Below, one piece after another: positions 28,725 to 39,130 of a stretch of 64,000 nt of DNA; position 1 is the stretch's first letter; each line of letters begins with the position of its first letter. The stretch covers positions 2,088,501 to 2,152,500 of the forward strand of contig AP031352.1 in the NCBI GenBank assembly GCA_037833965.1, read 5' to 3'. The translations under genes and the position numbers were made by a program. The notes under the pieces were generated by a model, which was not told the DNA's origin, did no database searches, and worked only from the letters and a program-made list of their open reading frames with translations. The stretch comes from Marchantia polymorpha subsp. ruderalis. Lineage: Eukaryota; Streptophyta; Marchantiopsida; Marchantiales; Marchantiaceae.

Positions 28725-31568
28725 TTGAAATCGGAGAAGAAAAGACTGCGCCCCAGGCTCATTCTCTCATTCTTGATTTTGCGAGTTCCAGCTTCCAAGA
28801 TTACGCGCAAGGGCGGAGAGACCTGCAGTGAGAGGAGAGAGTGCGGAGACGAGTTACGCAAGGATCTTGACAGACCTTGGAGAGAATTGCGAGTAGCGAA
28901 CTTGAGCGTGAGCGAAGAGAGAGTGAGCAGTCAGTGCTTGAGCGGCCGACGCGCAGTGGCGATTGTGAGAGAGCGAGCGAAAGGGAGAACGTTTGGGTGT
29001 GCAGGTAACGCAATGTCGAAGGTTCCCCAGCTGCGGGTGTCTCCCCTCAGGGTGCCGCAGATCGGTCTACGCGCATTTCAAGATGTGCTGCTGGGGCTGA
29101 AGCTCGATTTCCTCCTGTGGGGGTGGAACTGGACATGTTCGGAGATGGTGCGCGAGTATCTGCAGGAGAGACACAAGCCCTCACGCGGATTCCGTCCACA
29201 TCCAGAAAGATGGGACATTTGTAACTGGGCGCAGGTGTTGGGCAGGTGTGCCGGCAAGGAAGGGGATCTCCTCTTCGAGGCCGATAGCGTGGAGGTGTCC
29301 CAGGAGGAAGAAATCTCCTACAATGAGCTCTTCAAAGTTGCCAGGCATCCCAAGAACGGTTTCCGGACAAGGGATTACAAAGATCGATTGCGGAGAAATG
29401 TCGCGACTGCATTGCTGCAGATATTGCAGCCGACCAAGACCGCTTACATGCATGGTTGGCAGGTAGAATTTGTGGAGCTAGTGTTGTCAGGAGCTCCAGT
29501 GCATTGGGCACGGCTCCTGTGGAAGGTGACGCGCCAACATGCGCAAGAAGAGAAAGGAGGAACCCTCAATCATCTTTCGCCTTACCTGATTGTGTTTTAT
29601 CGGGCGATGGGTTGTTTGACAAATTCAGAGCGGACACGGTTTCCGCTGCTGACCCGGAGCTATCCAGGTAGATACTCACGGGAGGCCGAAGTGGACACGG
29701 ATCCGGACGAGGAACCTGCCAGTCCGCCTCCGGCTCCGGCCCCAGCAAGAGCAGCAGAAGAACGTAGAAGTGAGCGCATTCCGCGACAAGCGGAAGTGGG
29801 ATGAGAGACCTGAGGACAGGCAGCCGGAAGTGCCAGCTGCGCCGACTCGTGGTCGGCCCACCCACGAGCCTCACAGTCGACCAAAACAGAGGGCACGCAA
29901 AATGCCAACTAGTATTGAGGAGACCGGGCGTACTCCGGTCCGGCGGAACCCACGCAGGAGGAGATAATCGCGCAGATTCTAGGGAAGTCGACAAATACCT
30001 CTGCGCAGAAGGCACCAATGCCTTCGGAAGGAGATGGACGGACTGACAGTCGGCCGACTACGAGTCGGGCGACTGAAGGTCGACAAGCGGAAGGAAGGCC
30101 AACTGAGCGGCGCGTTGAACCGGACAGTAGGCCAGAAGCAGAAGAGAGTTTGGCTGACGAGCCAACAACCCTCAGAAGGTCATCTTCGGCGGAAGGCACT
30201 TCTGGGAAAACGCCGCCAGCAAGCAGGCCAAGTGGAGTAAAGACGCGCAGGGTGTATCCGACTCCCAGTCGGACAACTGCTAGTCGGCCGACTGCGAGTC
30301 GGTCAACAGAGAGTCGGCCGGATTCGCCGACTGCGAGACGGATAGGACCGGTGACCAGTGTGCGGACGCCTTCGGCGGACGCACCTTCAGCGAAGACACC
30401 TTCCGCGCAGATTGCGCCGGAAGGGCAGGCAGCAGAAGCGGGCGGTGCAAAGGTGACAAGAGTCACTGCGGCGTCGACCCCTTCGGAAACCGAAGATCGA
30501 GCCGGAACAGGGGCTCAAGCAGTGGGATCCTCCACTGCCCTGGATATTTTAGCAGGCAGTGGTATGGCAGTCGCAGCGGAAGCTGCTGCGCACCACAGTT
30601 CCGGGGAGTCGCCAAGGGATTCGGTGGCGACTGAAATCCTTGAAACTGAGGATGAGACGAGCTCGGAAGAGCAAGAAGCGGATTCTGTGCAGAAAACGCC
30701 AACAGGGGTGTTGTGCGAGCAGATAGTCCCTCTCCTGCGATATCTGGATCGCAAGACATCCAAGTACTCGGGTACTGGAAAACCGCAGTCTTATGTGGAG
30801 ACTGTCAAGCGCAGGACGAGGAGCAAGGTGGCCACTTGGGCCTCTAGGTGCCAAGTATATGTGGAAAGGAACACCGCTCTCCGACAACACCTGGCGGTCA
30901 CACAGAAGCTATACCAAGCCTTGCAGCAGCAGAAGGAGGATGCGGCGACGAAAAGCCAGGTGGAGGCCGAGCTAATGCGGGCAAAGATCGAGTCAGAATT
31001 GCAGGAAGAGCGGAGACAAAACCGCATCCTAGCAGCAGAGCTTGCGCGCCAGACGCGCGCCTTGGAAGAAAGTCAAAGAGCCCGCAAGGAGGATGAGGAG
31101 TTGTTGCGCAATTTGCAATCCGAGTGCTCGGATTTGCGGGCGCAGCGTGCGGAAGCGGAAATGCAGCTAGCAGAGGTGGAAGGCAGCTGCCGGGCGCGAG
31201 AAGAGTTGGCGACGCGGGTGACTCACTGTCTAAAAGGATACGCCCATTGGGAGGTGGCAGCTCAAGAGAGGATCACACTCAGGGAGTTTGAGCTTCGGGC
31301 GGCGGCTTTGACGGAGGGTGACAGTCGGAGTCGGCGGCGAGTAGCGAGGAAATTAGAAACCTTCTTGTCGGGTGCGCGCGACACTATGGCGCACTTAGAG
31401 TCGGAAGTCACTGCAGCCCTCCGACGCCTGGGGTTGCGCAGTCGGTCGGAAGACTGGCAAGGTAGAGACAGCGAGCGGAGCAGTTCGGCGCGCAGGAGGC
31501 GCAGCACCGGATCCGCCGAGTGCAGTAGTATAGTTTGGTTTCGCGCAGATGTTGTGAGGAGTAGATAG
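28725..31568 (+). pseudogene. Diverged homologue of the U3 protein, frameshifted
   Basis: Frames at 28725-29804 and 30018-31568 (same phase) are bridged by a third stretch in another phase (about 29770-29967) that encodes the homologous segment (RPEDRQPEVPAAPTR, HEPHSRPKQRARK). Two compensating indels thus interrupt an otherwise continuous protein. Conserved blocks are LDFLLWGWNWTCSEMVREYL, NWAQVLGRCAG, FRTRDYKDRLRRNV, EEKGGTLNHLSPYL, and in the C-terminal part VPLLRYLDRK, NRILAAELARQTR and HCLKGYAHWEV. The N-terminus aligns with the 1045-aa copies only from their Met85. In its low-complexity middle the palindrome is AGTCGGCCGACT rather than CCTGTGCACAGG. Confidence 0.75.
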
Positions 31569-31600
31569 GATAGCGTAGTGTTAGTTAGGACCTTTGAGGG

Positions 31601-31629
31601 TATAAAGTAGATCAAGGCGTTTTGCCTTG
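31601..31629 (+). promoter_or_regulatory. LTR TATA box and hairpin, diverged LTR
   Basis: TATAAAGTA at 31601 is followed by CAAGGCGTTTTGCCTTG at 31613-31629. Relative to the other family the second pair has changed on both sides (C-G to A-T), which preserves the stem. Confidence 0.7.
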
Positions 31630-31984
31630 GGACTCTTCCAGTTTCGGAAGTGCAGATCAGGAACTCACTTTCTTGGCGTGTTTGTGCATTTGGTCCTGGC
31701 ACCACGTAGAGAAGCTGCAGCATAGCGAAGTTACCGTATGTTGTAGTTGAAGGCCTTCGGCTGAATGTTCAGAGCTAGCACCCGGTTAGAGACTTGAGTA
31801 GTGCGGATCTGCACCTGCGGGTGATTTCTGATGCTCAGAGCCGGCTGCGAGTTAGAGACTTGAACAGTTCCCCCTTACTCCTTCGAGTGACATATCCTGA
31901 TTGTACTCCTACGGGAAGTTTCCCCTGAATGCCAAAGTGAAGTTTTATTACTTCGTGTAAGCCTTGGTTTGCAATTCAGGTTGT

Positions 31985-31989
31985 GTGCG
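31985..31989. repeat. Target-site duplication GTGCG (left)
   Basis: GTGCG here and at 37385-37389 flank the nested solo LTR. Confidence 0.85.
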
Positions 31990-33235
31990 TGTGGTACCCC
32001 ACTTTTGGCAATTTTGAGGAAATTAAAACATTTTTGGAAAACTGTACCCTGGCAGCATTGTAAATAGCCTTCGGTACATCAAAACAGAGTGAATCCGGAA
32101 GATCGCGGGGATTCTCGAGGGATCTTGTAGAATCTGGGATTTGGGGTGCCGCAGTAAGGACAGGCACCACCCTCCCTACGAGCTCTGCAGTTAGGATCTC
32201 TACGGCGCAAGGCGCAAAACCCGCCTTCGGAGGTTGCGTCCGCGGCTGTAGGGAAACCCTCCCTAATTAGGTCAACCCTCGGGCGCCTTGACCAAGTTAG
32301 GATCCCGTTGGAAAGAGCTCGACGCACTGATTCCAACGAGCCCAAGAACGCTTGGAACGGACGAGGACCTAGGGAGTTATCGCTACTGGAAGAAACGGAG
32401 GCGGTCGCCTACGGCGGAAGGAGTTCGCCACCGGCGCGAATTCCGCCTACGCGGAAGGGGGATTCAAGTTTTGTCCTATGCGCGGACGAAGGCGTTCGCC
32501 TGTGCACAGGCGAAGTAGGGTTAGGGAAGGCGCAAAGTCCGCCTACGCACAGGCGTTCGCCTGTGCACAGGCACTCGGCGTCGGCGGAAAATCCGCCTTG
32601 GGCCCTAGAAATGCGCCTTGTGAGGTAGAAAGTGTACGACGCCTTCCGCGCCAGCGCAGCGCCGCGTACGTCGGAAGAGCCGCCAGAGTAATCCAATCGG
32701 TACGGACCGTGCGGACGGCACGGGTGGATGCGCTCTTGGACGGACGAAGTTGCGGCGGCGGAAGCGCCGACGGAGAGACAAGGAACGGACAGACTGGACG
32801 GAGACGGCTGACCACGGTCAACGCCTTCCGCGCCAGCGCAGCGCCGCGGACGGAATTCGCCTGCGCACAGGCGAACGCCTGTGCACAGGAAGATGTTCAA
32901 GTTCCGCGCCGGCGGAGAATCCGCCGAGGCTCCTGCCTGCGCACAGGCAGGAGTTGAATTTTTGTCCGACATGCGGACACACGCGTCAAGGCAGAGGGGG
33001 ATTGGCCGAGGGGCGGTACGAACAAGTGTACCGCGCAAGGCGGAAAACTCGCCTTCGGCGCTACGCCCCCATGTCCACAGGGTGACACGCTCGCGGAGTT
33101 CAAATCCGCCAATTCGAGCGTGAGAGTTTAATCGACGACGGCGGAGCGTGAAGCCGTGCGTGAGAGCGAAGACCGTTCCAGCGTACAGCCGGCGCGGCCA
33201 TCAAGTGAGACGTTCTTCACGACCAAGAGCCGACC

Positions 33236-36200
33236 ATGACCTTCGACCGGGCGGCGGAGAACGTCCCATTCTTGAATTCGCGATTCCAATCTCTTGTGCG
33301 CGCTGCGCGTATCCATCTGCTGGCTGCGGAACATTCTCGACGTCGTCGCACAGGAGATTTCTTGTTGATTGAGGGAGAAGTGAGTGCGCGTGATTTGGAA
33401 TTGAGAGCGATTAGAGTTTGCCGAGAGAGAAAGAAACGCGGGCAGTGCGGAAGTAGGATGAGCGGGCGAGCGAACCCCAGGAACGCAATGACGAGACCGA
33501 GCAGATTGCGGATGGTGCCACTTCGCCTGCCGCAGAACGGGCTGCGCGCTTTCGAGGAGCGCTTAATAGCAAGAAAGCTCGATTTCTTGCTATGGGGATG
33601 GAATTACATCTGTGCGAATATGGTGCGCGAGTGGCTAGAGCCACAGGGACCACCCTCGCGCGGATTGCGTCCGCATGTTGATCGGTGGACAGTCCAAGAT
33701 TGGGCGCAGGCGTTGGGAAGATGTGCTGGCATGCCAGGGCATCTCCTTTTCGACAGCGAGAGCATCAAGGTGACCAAGCAAGAAGAGGCGCAATTTGTGG
33801 AGCTGTTCAAGACCGGGAGGTCTACCAAGAATGGGTACAGGACCCGTGATTACAAGGATCGATTTCGCCGGACTCTGTCCGCGGCGCTGATGCAATTACT
33901 GCAGCCGCACCGCGCCTGCTACATCACATTGTGGCAAGTCTCTTTTGTGGAGTGCGTCATCGAGGGAACTCCAATTCACTGGGCGAGCATCCTGCACAGG
34001 GTGATGCGACAGCACGCGTTTGAGGAGAAGGGGGGAACTCTAAACCATCTTTCTCCTTTCCTCATCAATTTTTATCGACAGCGGAATTGTTTGACAGCGG
34101 CAGAGCTTGAACATTTTCCGCCATTGTCCATCGACCATCCCGGGAAGTATGTGCGGGAGAACGAGGTCGATACTGATGCAGAGGAGTCACCGACTTCTAC
34201 CCCGTCAAGACGGAGGGACGAAGGGAGACACACCCCTGCAGCGCGAGTGCCGCGGAAGCGGCGATGGAGGGAAGAGTCCGAAGAGGAGCAGCATCAAGAA
34301 CCCTCTGCTCCCATTCGACCGCGGCCGCTGTGCGAGCCATACAGCCGGCCGAAGCAGAAGGCACGCAGACTGGTGTTACCAGCTGACAGTGCGGACACGG
34401 CGACGATTGCGACGGAGATAGGAAGTGCGTCGCCAGAGAGGCGAGAGGAAGCGCGGACGACCGCAGGAGCAACGGGCCACGCTGCAACCTCGTCGGGAGA
34501 GAGGCCGCCTACGGGCCAAGGGCCTCCGGAGTTACCACGTGCGATGCGGACAGATGTTCCGTTTGCGCACAGGCGAACCTCCGCGGACGGACGAGCCTCC
34601 GCGGACCGGCGAACACAAGTGGACGTGGATCTACGCTTACGCGTGGGAAGGAGCAGTCCGCCTGTGCACAGGCGCTCACCTGTGCACAGGTCGCCTGTGC
34701 ACAGGACACCTCCGCACGTGCCGCCTGTGCACAGGCAAGAATCACCCCCGTTCCGACGCAGGAAGGGGAAGGAGCCGGCGGAAGAACCGCCTACGAGACA
34801 CCGGCCCTCGGGGCCAGACCCTCCGGCGCACCACGCGCCGCAATTTGCGCCTTCGGCGCCAGGGCCTTCGAGCCGAGGGGATACGAGCAGAGAGCGTGCG
34901 GAGGCCGCACCATCGGCGGGAAGTCCGCCGATAGATGCGCCTTCGGCGGTAGGGCCTATAGGCCAAGGAACATCGGGCGTGCGGCCCCCGGCCATGTCGC
35001 CTTCGGCGATAGATGTCCGCGGCGCTACGCCTGCGGCGGACAAGGCGCCGGCAAATGCGCCTGCGCACGGGCCGGGCACGGCCCCCACGGACCGATCAAG
35101 GGAGCAGCAGACGGAGGAGCGGAGTGACTGTCCGCGGGATGAAATCTCGATGCGCGATGCGCAATCCAACCCCGCGCAGCCACCCTCCGCTCAATCGCCT
35201 TCGGCGACGGACGACGGCGACAGAGAGAATGCGGTAGGCAATCAACCAGCGAGCGACGGGGATGCCGCTCGGATACATTCGCCTTCCGCCTTAGACATTT
35301 TGGCGACGAGCAGCGAGGCTGCAGCCGTGCCTTCGCAGGCAGCACACGTCGAGGACGTGCAGCCCCACTCGGGGCAGTCGCCGACGCAATCAATGGCGAC
35401 TGAAATTCTCCACTCGGATGATGACGACGGAGGCTCCACGGAAGAAATGTCAGGAGCAGAAGACACCGAGGAGGAGGAGGAGGAAATTGTTGGAGCGCCG
35501 GCGGCGGCGCTCTCTGAGCAGGTGATTCCGTTGCTGCGGTACTTGGATCGCAAGGTCGATAAATACGCCGACCCACTCCAGCCGGGATCTTACATCGAGT
35601 TAGTGCGCAGGCGGACTCGCACTAAAGTCCACACCAGCAAGCTATTAGCTAGAGTGGACCAGGAGTTGAGGGACTTGAAGGAGAAGCATGAGTGCTTGTG
35701 GGGTCAGTACAAGCTTAATCAGAAATTCTACAAGCACTCCGAGAAGATGAAGGATGAGAAACTGGGCGAGCTCACCAAGGAGCAGGTGAAGGTCAAGGAA
35801 GCACTCAACTCTGAGCAGGCCCAGAATCGGATTTTGTCAAAGGAGCTCGTGCGACAGACGCGGTTGTTGGAACAATGTCAGCTCGCACGGCAGGCGGATG
35901 AAGAGTTAATCCGCAGGTTGCAGTCAGAGTGTGGCGAATTGAGAGCGCAACGTGCTGAAGCCGAATCGCAATTAGTGATGATTGAAGAGGATCGCAGGAA
36001 GGAGGCGGATCGCACGAAGGTGGAGACGGCGAGGCGAGTCGCCCACTGTCTCAAGGGCTACGCCCACTGGGAAGTGAAGGCGCAGGAGAAACTCACACTG
36101 CGTGAGTTTGAATTGCGCGCAGCCGGGTTGTTGTCAGGCGACAGTAGGAGTCGGCGGAAGGTAGCGAAGAAGCTCGAGGCCTTTCTGTCGAAGGCACAGG

Positions 36201-36373
36201 ATACCATGTCCGCCCTCGAGGGGGAGGTGTCCGCGGCGTTGCAGCGGTTGGGACTGCGCAGTCGAGCGGAAGAGTGGCAGGGTAGGGAGTTAGTGCGCGG
36301 CAGTCGGCCGCGCCGGAGACGTAGTACAGGTTCCGCGGAGTGTAGTGTAGCGTGGTTCCGTGCAGGCGTGTAG
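33236..36373 (+). CDS. 1045-aa protein encoded within LTR U3 (nested solo LTR)
   Basis: Same length and layout as the frame at 13768-16905: conserved tryptophan-rich domain at about 85-310, palindrome-derived PVHR repeats near 475-500, acidic run near 727-750, coiled coil near 800-930. Most differences between copies are single substitutions. This copy remains open although the LTR is solo, so either the insertion is young or the frame is under selection in its source element. Met85 (base 33488) is an alternative start supported by the diverged homologue. Confidence 0.75.
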   Translation: MTFDRAAENVPFLNSRFQSLVRAARIHLLAAEHSRRRRTGDFLLIEGEVSARDLELRAIRVCRERKKRGQCGSRMSGRANPRNAMTRPSRLRMVPLRLPQNGLRAFEERLIARKLDFLLWGWNYICANMVREWLEPQGPPSRGLRPHVDRWTVQDWAQALGRCAGMPGHLLFDSESIKVTKQEEAQFVELFKTGRSTKNGYRTRDYKDRFRRTLSAALMQLLQPHRACYITLWQVSFVECVIEGTPIHWASILHRVMRQHAFEEKGGTLNHLSPFLINFYRQRNCLTAAELEHFPPLSIDHPGKYVRENEVDTDAEESPTSTPSRRRDEGRHTPAARVPRKRRWREESEEEQHQEPSAPIRPRPLCEPYSRPKQKARRLVLPADSADTATIATEIGSASPERREEARTTAGATGHAATSSGERPPTGQGPPELPRAMRTDVPFAHRRTSADGRASADRRTQVDVDLRLRVGRSSPPVHRRSPVHRSPVHRTPPHVPPVHRQESPPFRRRKGKEPAEEPPTRHRPSGPDPPAHHAPQFAPSAPGPSSRGDTSRERAEAAPSAGSPPIDAPSAVGPIGQGTSGVRPPAMSPSAIDVRGATPAADKAPANAPAHGPGTAPTDRSREQQTEERSDCPRDEISMRDAQSNPAQPPSAQSPSATDDGDRENAVGNQPASDGDAARIHSPSALDILATSSEAAAVPSQAAHVEDVQPHSGQSPTQSMATEILHSDDDDGGSTEEMSGAEDTEEEEEEIVGAPAAALSEQVIPLLRYLDRKVDKYADPLQPGSYIELVRRRTRTKVHTSKLLARVDQELRDLKEKHECLWGQYKLNQKFYKHSEKMKDEKLGELTKEQVKVKEALNSEQAQNRILSKELVRQTRLLEQCQLARQADEELIRRLQSECGELRAQRAEAESQLVMIEEDRRKEADRTKVETARRVAHCLKGYAHWEVKAQEKLTLREFELRAAGLLSGDSRSRRKVAKKLEAFLSKAQDTMSALEGEVSAALQRLGLRSRAEEWQGRELVRGSRPRRRRSTGSAECSVAWFRAGV

Positions 36374-36409
36374 CGTAGTGCAGTGTAGTGCTAGGTAGGA
36401 CTTAGAAGG

Positions 36410-36438
36410 TATAAAATAGTTCCAGGCGTTTTGCCTGG
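36410..36438 (+). promoter_or_regulatory. LTR TATA box and hairpin, nested solo LTR
   Basis: TATAAAATA at 36410-36418 and CCAGGCGTTTTGCCTGG at 36422-36438, 37 bp after the stop of the U3 frame. Confidence 0.7.
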
Positions 36439-37164
36439 GGTTCTTTCCCATCAGAAGTGCAGATCAGGAACCCATTTCCTTTGCGTGTTTGTGTCCTTGA
36501 GTTCTGTCACCACGCACGAGGAGTTACAACTTAGCGTTCCGCATTTTGTAGCTGAAGGCCTTCGGCCGAATGTTCAGAGCTAGTACATTGGTTAGAGACT
36601 TGAGTAGTTCGGATCTGCACCTGCGGGTGACTGCCGATGCTCAGAGCCAGTGACTAGTTAGATACTTGAACAGTTTCGCCCCTACACCTTCGAGTGTTTC
36701 TTTCCGATTGTACTCCTTGGGATTTTTCCCCTGAATGCCAAAGTGAAGTTTTGCTACTTCGTGTAAGCCTTGGTTGTAAATTCAGGTTACGCTGCAGCAG
36801 GTGCCTTGAGGGTAACCCCTGTAGTATTTCTGGGAATGACAAGTGCCTGAGAATTCAAACTCTTCAATAAACTGTTGTTGTGTTACTGGAATGTTTCTCA
36901 GTGAGTCCTTCAGTGCGGACCTGTGTTCTCTGCGCGTTTTGTGAGTTGAGAGTGTTGTTCACCGCGTAGGAGTGACTTCGATCCGAAGTAGGCAGTCCAA
37001 ACCGGGTTTCCTACACTAGCAGCAAGCTAGTGGAAGTGTTGTAAAAGCCGGAGTTGGAAGTCACTGCCCGCAGCTTTGCCGAGTGTGCTCGCGAGAGACT
37101 TTCCCCCTGAAATCTTGAAGGAGAGGTCCTAACGGATCTCTGGGTTGTGTTTCTGTAGTTTCAG

Positions 37165-37186
37165 GTGTGTGTGTGTGTGTGTGTGT
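37165..37186. repeat. (TG)n microsatellite in U5, nested LTR
   Basis: TG run after TTTCAGG, as in the other copies; the diverged LTR has its own run near 37675-37695. Confidence 0.8.
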
Positions 37187-37384
37187 TACGCTGCACTGTG
37201 CGACCTCCGAGTGCGCTCCGAGTGGACACTTGCAGTATTTCTGGGAGTGACAGTTGCCTGAGAATTCAAACTCCTCAATAGTCTGTTAAAACGTGACACT
37301 TTGTACCCTGTGTGTTCCTCTGTCCCTGTGGGTTCGACCTTTCTACCACTATATTGCAGTTTTAGCCTTTAGTGGGTTATTACA

Positions 37385-37389
37385 GTGCG
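37385..37389. repeat. Target-site duplication GTGCG (right)
   Basis: Matches 31985-31989. Confidence 0.85.
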
Positions 37390-37931
37390 TGTGTTACTGG
37401 ATCGTGTCTCAGTTAAGTTCTCAGTCGGGTTTGCACTCCCTGCGTTTGGTGTGAGAGTCGAGGGTGACGTCCACGGCGTATGAAGAGGCTTCGTTCCGAA
37501 GTGGGAAGTCCAGTCCGGGTACCCTACGCTAGTTCTTGGCGGAAGGGCAGTAAAAGCCGGAGTGGGAGTCACTACCTGCAGAACCTCTGAGTGAACTTTT
37601 GAGACACTTTCCTCCTGAAATCCGAAGCGGAGGTCCTGACCGACCTCCGAGTTGTGCTTTTGCCAGTTTCAGGTGTGTGTGTGTGTGTGTGTGTGTTGAG
37701 TGACCACGCTGTACCGTGCATCCTCCGAGCATCCTCCGAGTCGAGATCCTCCTCCGAGTCGAGCCTCCGAGTCGAGCACTGCAGTATTTCTGGGAGTGAC
37801 AGTCGCCTAGAATTCAAACTCTACAAAAGTCTGTTAAACGTGACACTTTTACTCTGTGTGTTGCCTCTGTCCCTGTGGGTTCGATCTTTTTACCACCATA
37901 CTGCAGTTTTAGCCTTTGGTGGGTTATTACA

Positions 37932-37936
37932 GTTCC
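37932..37936. repeat. Target-site duplication GTTCC (right)
   Basis: Matches 27631-27635 and closes the diverged solo LTR. Confidence 0.8.
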
Positions 37937-38394
37937 ACACGACTGCGTTCAATTACTACATGATACATTTGAAATTCAAGGAAATCATGTAGTAACAAGG
38001 ACAGCAGCTGAATCAATCTAAGGACCTAATGGAATAAACCCAAATCCTGGAGGGCTGAAGTTGTAAAATGCGGAAGAACCAAAATGTCAAAATGCTGAGC
38101 AGACTAAGAGAGAAAACGCCAAAATGCCGAAGAACCAAAATCTGCAGTAATTGCTCAAATGCCAATAAGCCTAAAGTCTGTACTATTCAAGATCCAAAAT
38201 GACAAGTAGCCAATATGTTCAAAATATCTTAAAATATTTTCGAAAATGTAAAAACGACAAAACATAAAAACCGCTGAAATGAGGAAGTAGCCGAAATGAA
38301 AAAAATTCAAGAAAAGATATTTAAAGTATTCAAGTGTAAAGTAGCTACAATACTGAATGAAGGATGGTACTTAACAGCGAAATTTTTAAAAAAT
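37937..38394. other. AT-rich host DNA with short degenerate repeats
   Basis: No gene is seen. The stretch is rich in degenerate short words such as AAAATGCCGAAGAACC and CCGAAATG, and starts with an ACTACATGAT...ATCATGTAGT inverted repeat near 37956-37991. Confidence 0.5.
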
Positions 38395-39130
38395 TTACAA
38401 AGAGAAAAAACTTATAAGCGATGACCCGGGGGGGCCCCGGCCTCCCCGGGGAGAGCCCTTCGGCCTTCGGGCCTTTTCTCTGATATAAAATGACTCTCCC
38501 GTTGGTCGAGACCTTCGGGCCTCAAAAACAAAAAAAAACAACCGAACCGAGAGTGACCCATCACACGGCTCTCTAACCTGACTTTCTTCGGAGCTTCTTC
38601 AAACCCGGAAGGTCTATTTAACGCACATTCCCTCTCTTTCGAGCGCCTATTACACGGTCCTCGGAAGATGGCCTGATAGACTCGTCAAAGTGAAACTTGC
38701 CAAACGGTAACCATTTAGTAAGTACATAGGCTCCTTCCCTGCTGCTTGTTATCAAGTGCTTTCCTATTGCTAGGTCCCTTTCAGGTAGGCAGGTAATACG
38801 GGCCCTCTGACTTCCTAGGGATAAAGGCCGCGTAGAATGGAGGCTATGCGCGCAACCGAGTAGCTTTGAGGATACTGAAAGTAAGCAAAATTAGGTTTCG
38901 GGTGACCCTAGGGGAGTATAGCATGCTGCTAAACGGAGACACGGATACAAGCACATATATCGAGGCCGTCTTCGGAGCAACCAGTCGTTCATAGGTTCTA
39001 TCCCTGAGTCTACTGCGGGTCTGCCTTCCCGAAGCAGTCCCCTTTTCCCCACATGCTACAATACCCTTTGGGCTTTCCCCGCAAGGATAGTGGGACGGAC
39101 GGTGAAAAAGAATTGAAGACTCCAAACAAC
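38395..39130. other. Organelle-like segment (possible NUMT)
   Basis: About 735 bp of much higher GC than its flanks, starting with a CCCGGGG/CCCCGG-rich block and the words CTTCGGCCTTCGGGCC. The right half (38800-39090) has the texture of plant mitochondrial non-coding or intron sequence. A 93-codon open frame on the minus strand (38844-39125) has no motif I can name. Confidence 0.35.

Larger units (their letters stand above)
31990..37384 (+). mobile_element. Nested solo LTR, 5.4-kb type
   Basis: It starts TGTGGTACCCCACTTTTGGC and ends GTGGGTTATTACA, is 5395 bp long and flanked by GTGCG. It is inserted in the U5 part of the diverged LTR. It is collinear with 12543-17919 over its whole length, including the U3 frame. 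Confidence 0.9.
27636..37931 (+). mobile_element. Diverged solo LTR with U3 frame, split by a nested LTR
   Basis: It starts TGTGGTAACACAC at 27636 and ends GTGGGTTATTACA at 37931, flanked by GTTCC on both sides. Without the nested insert (31990-37384 plus one GTGCG) it is about 4.9 kb. It has the same plan as the 5.4-kb LTRs (palindrome-rich U3, a long reading frame, TATAAAG, a GTTTT hairpin, R-U5 with a TG run) but is clearly a different subfamily. It shows that the LTR-with-frame design is older than the recent family. Confidence 0.85.
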
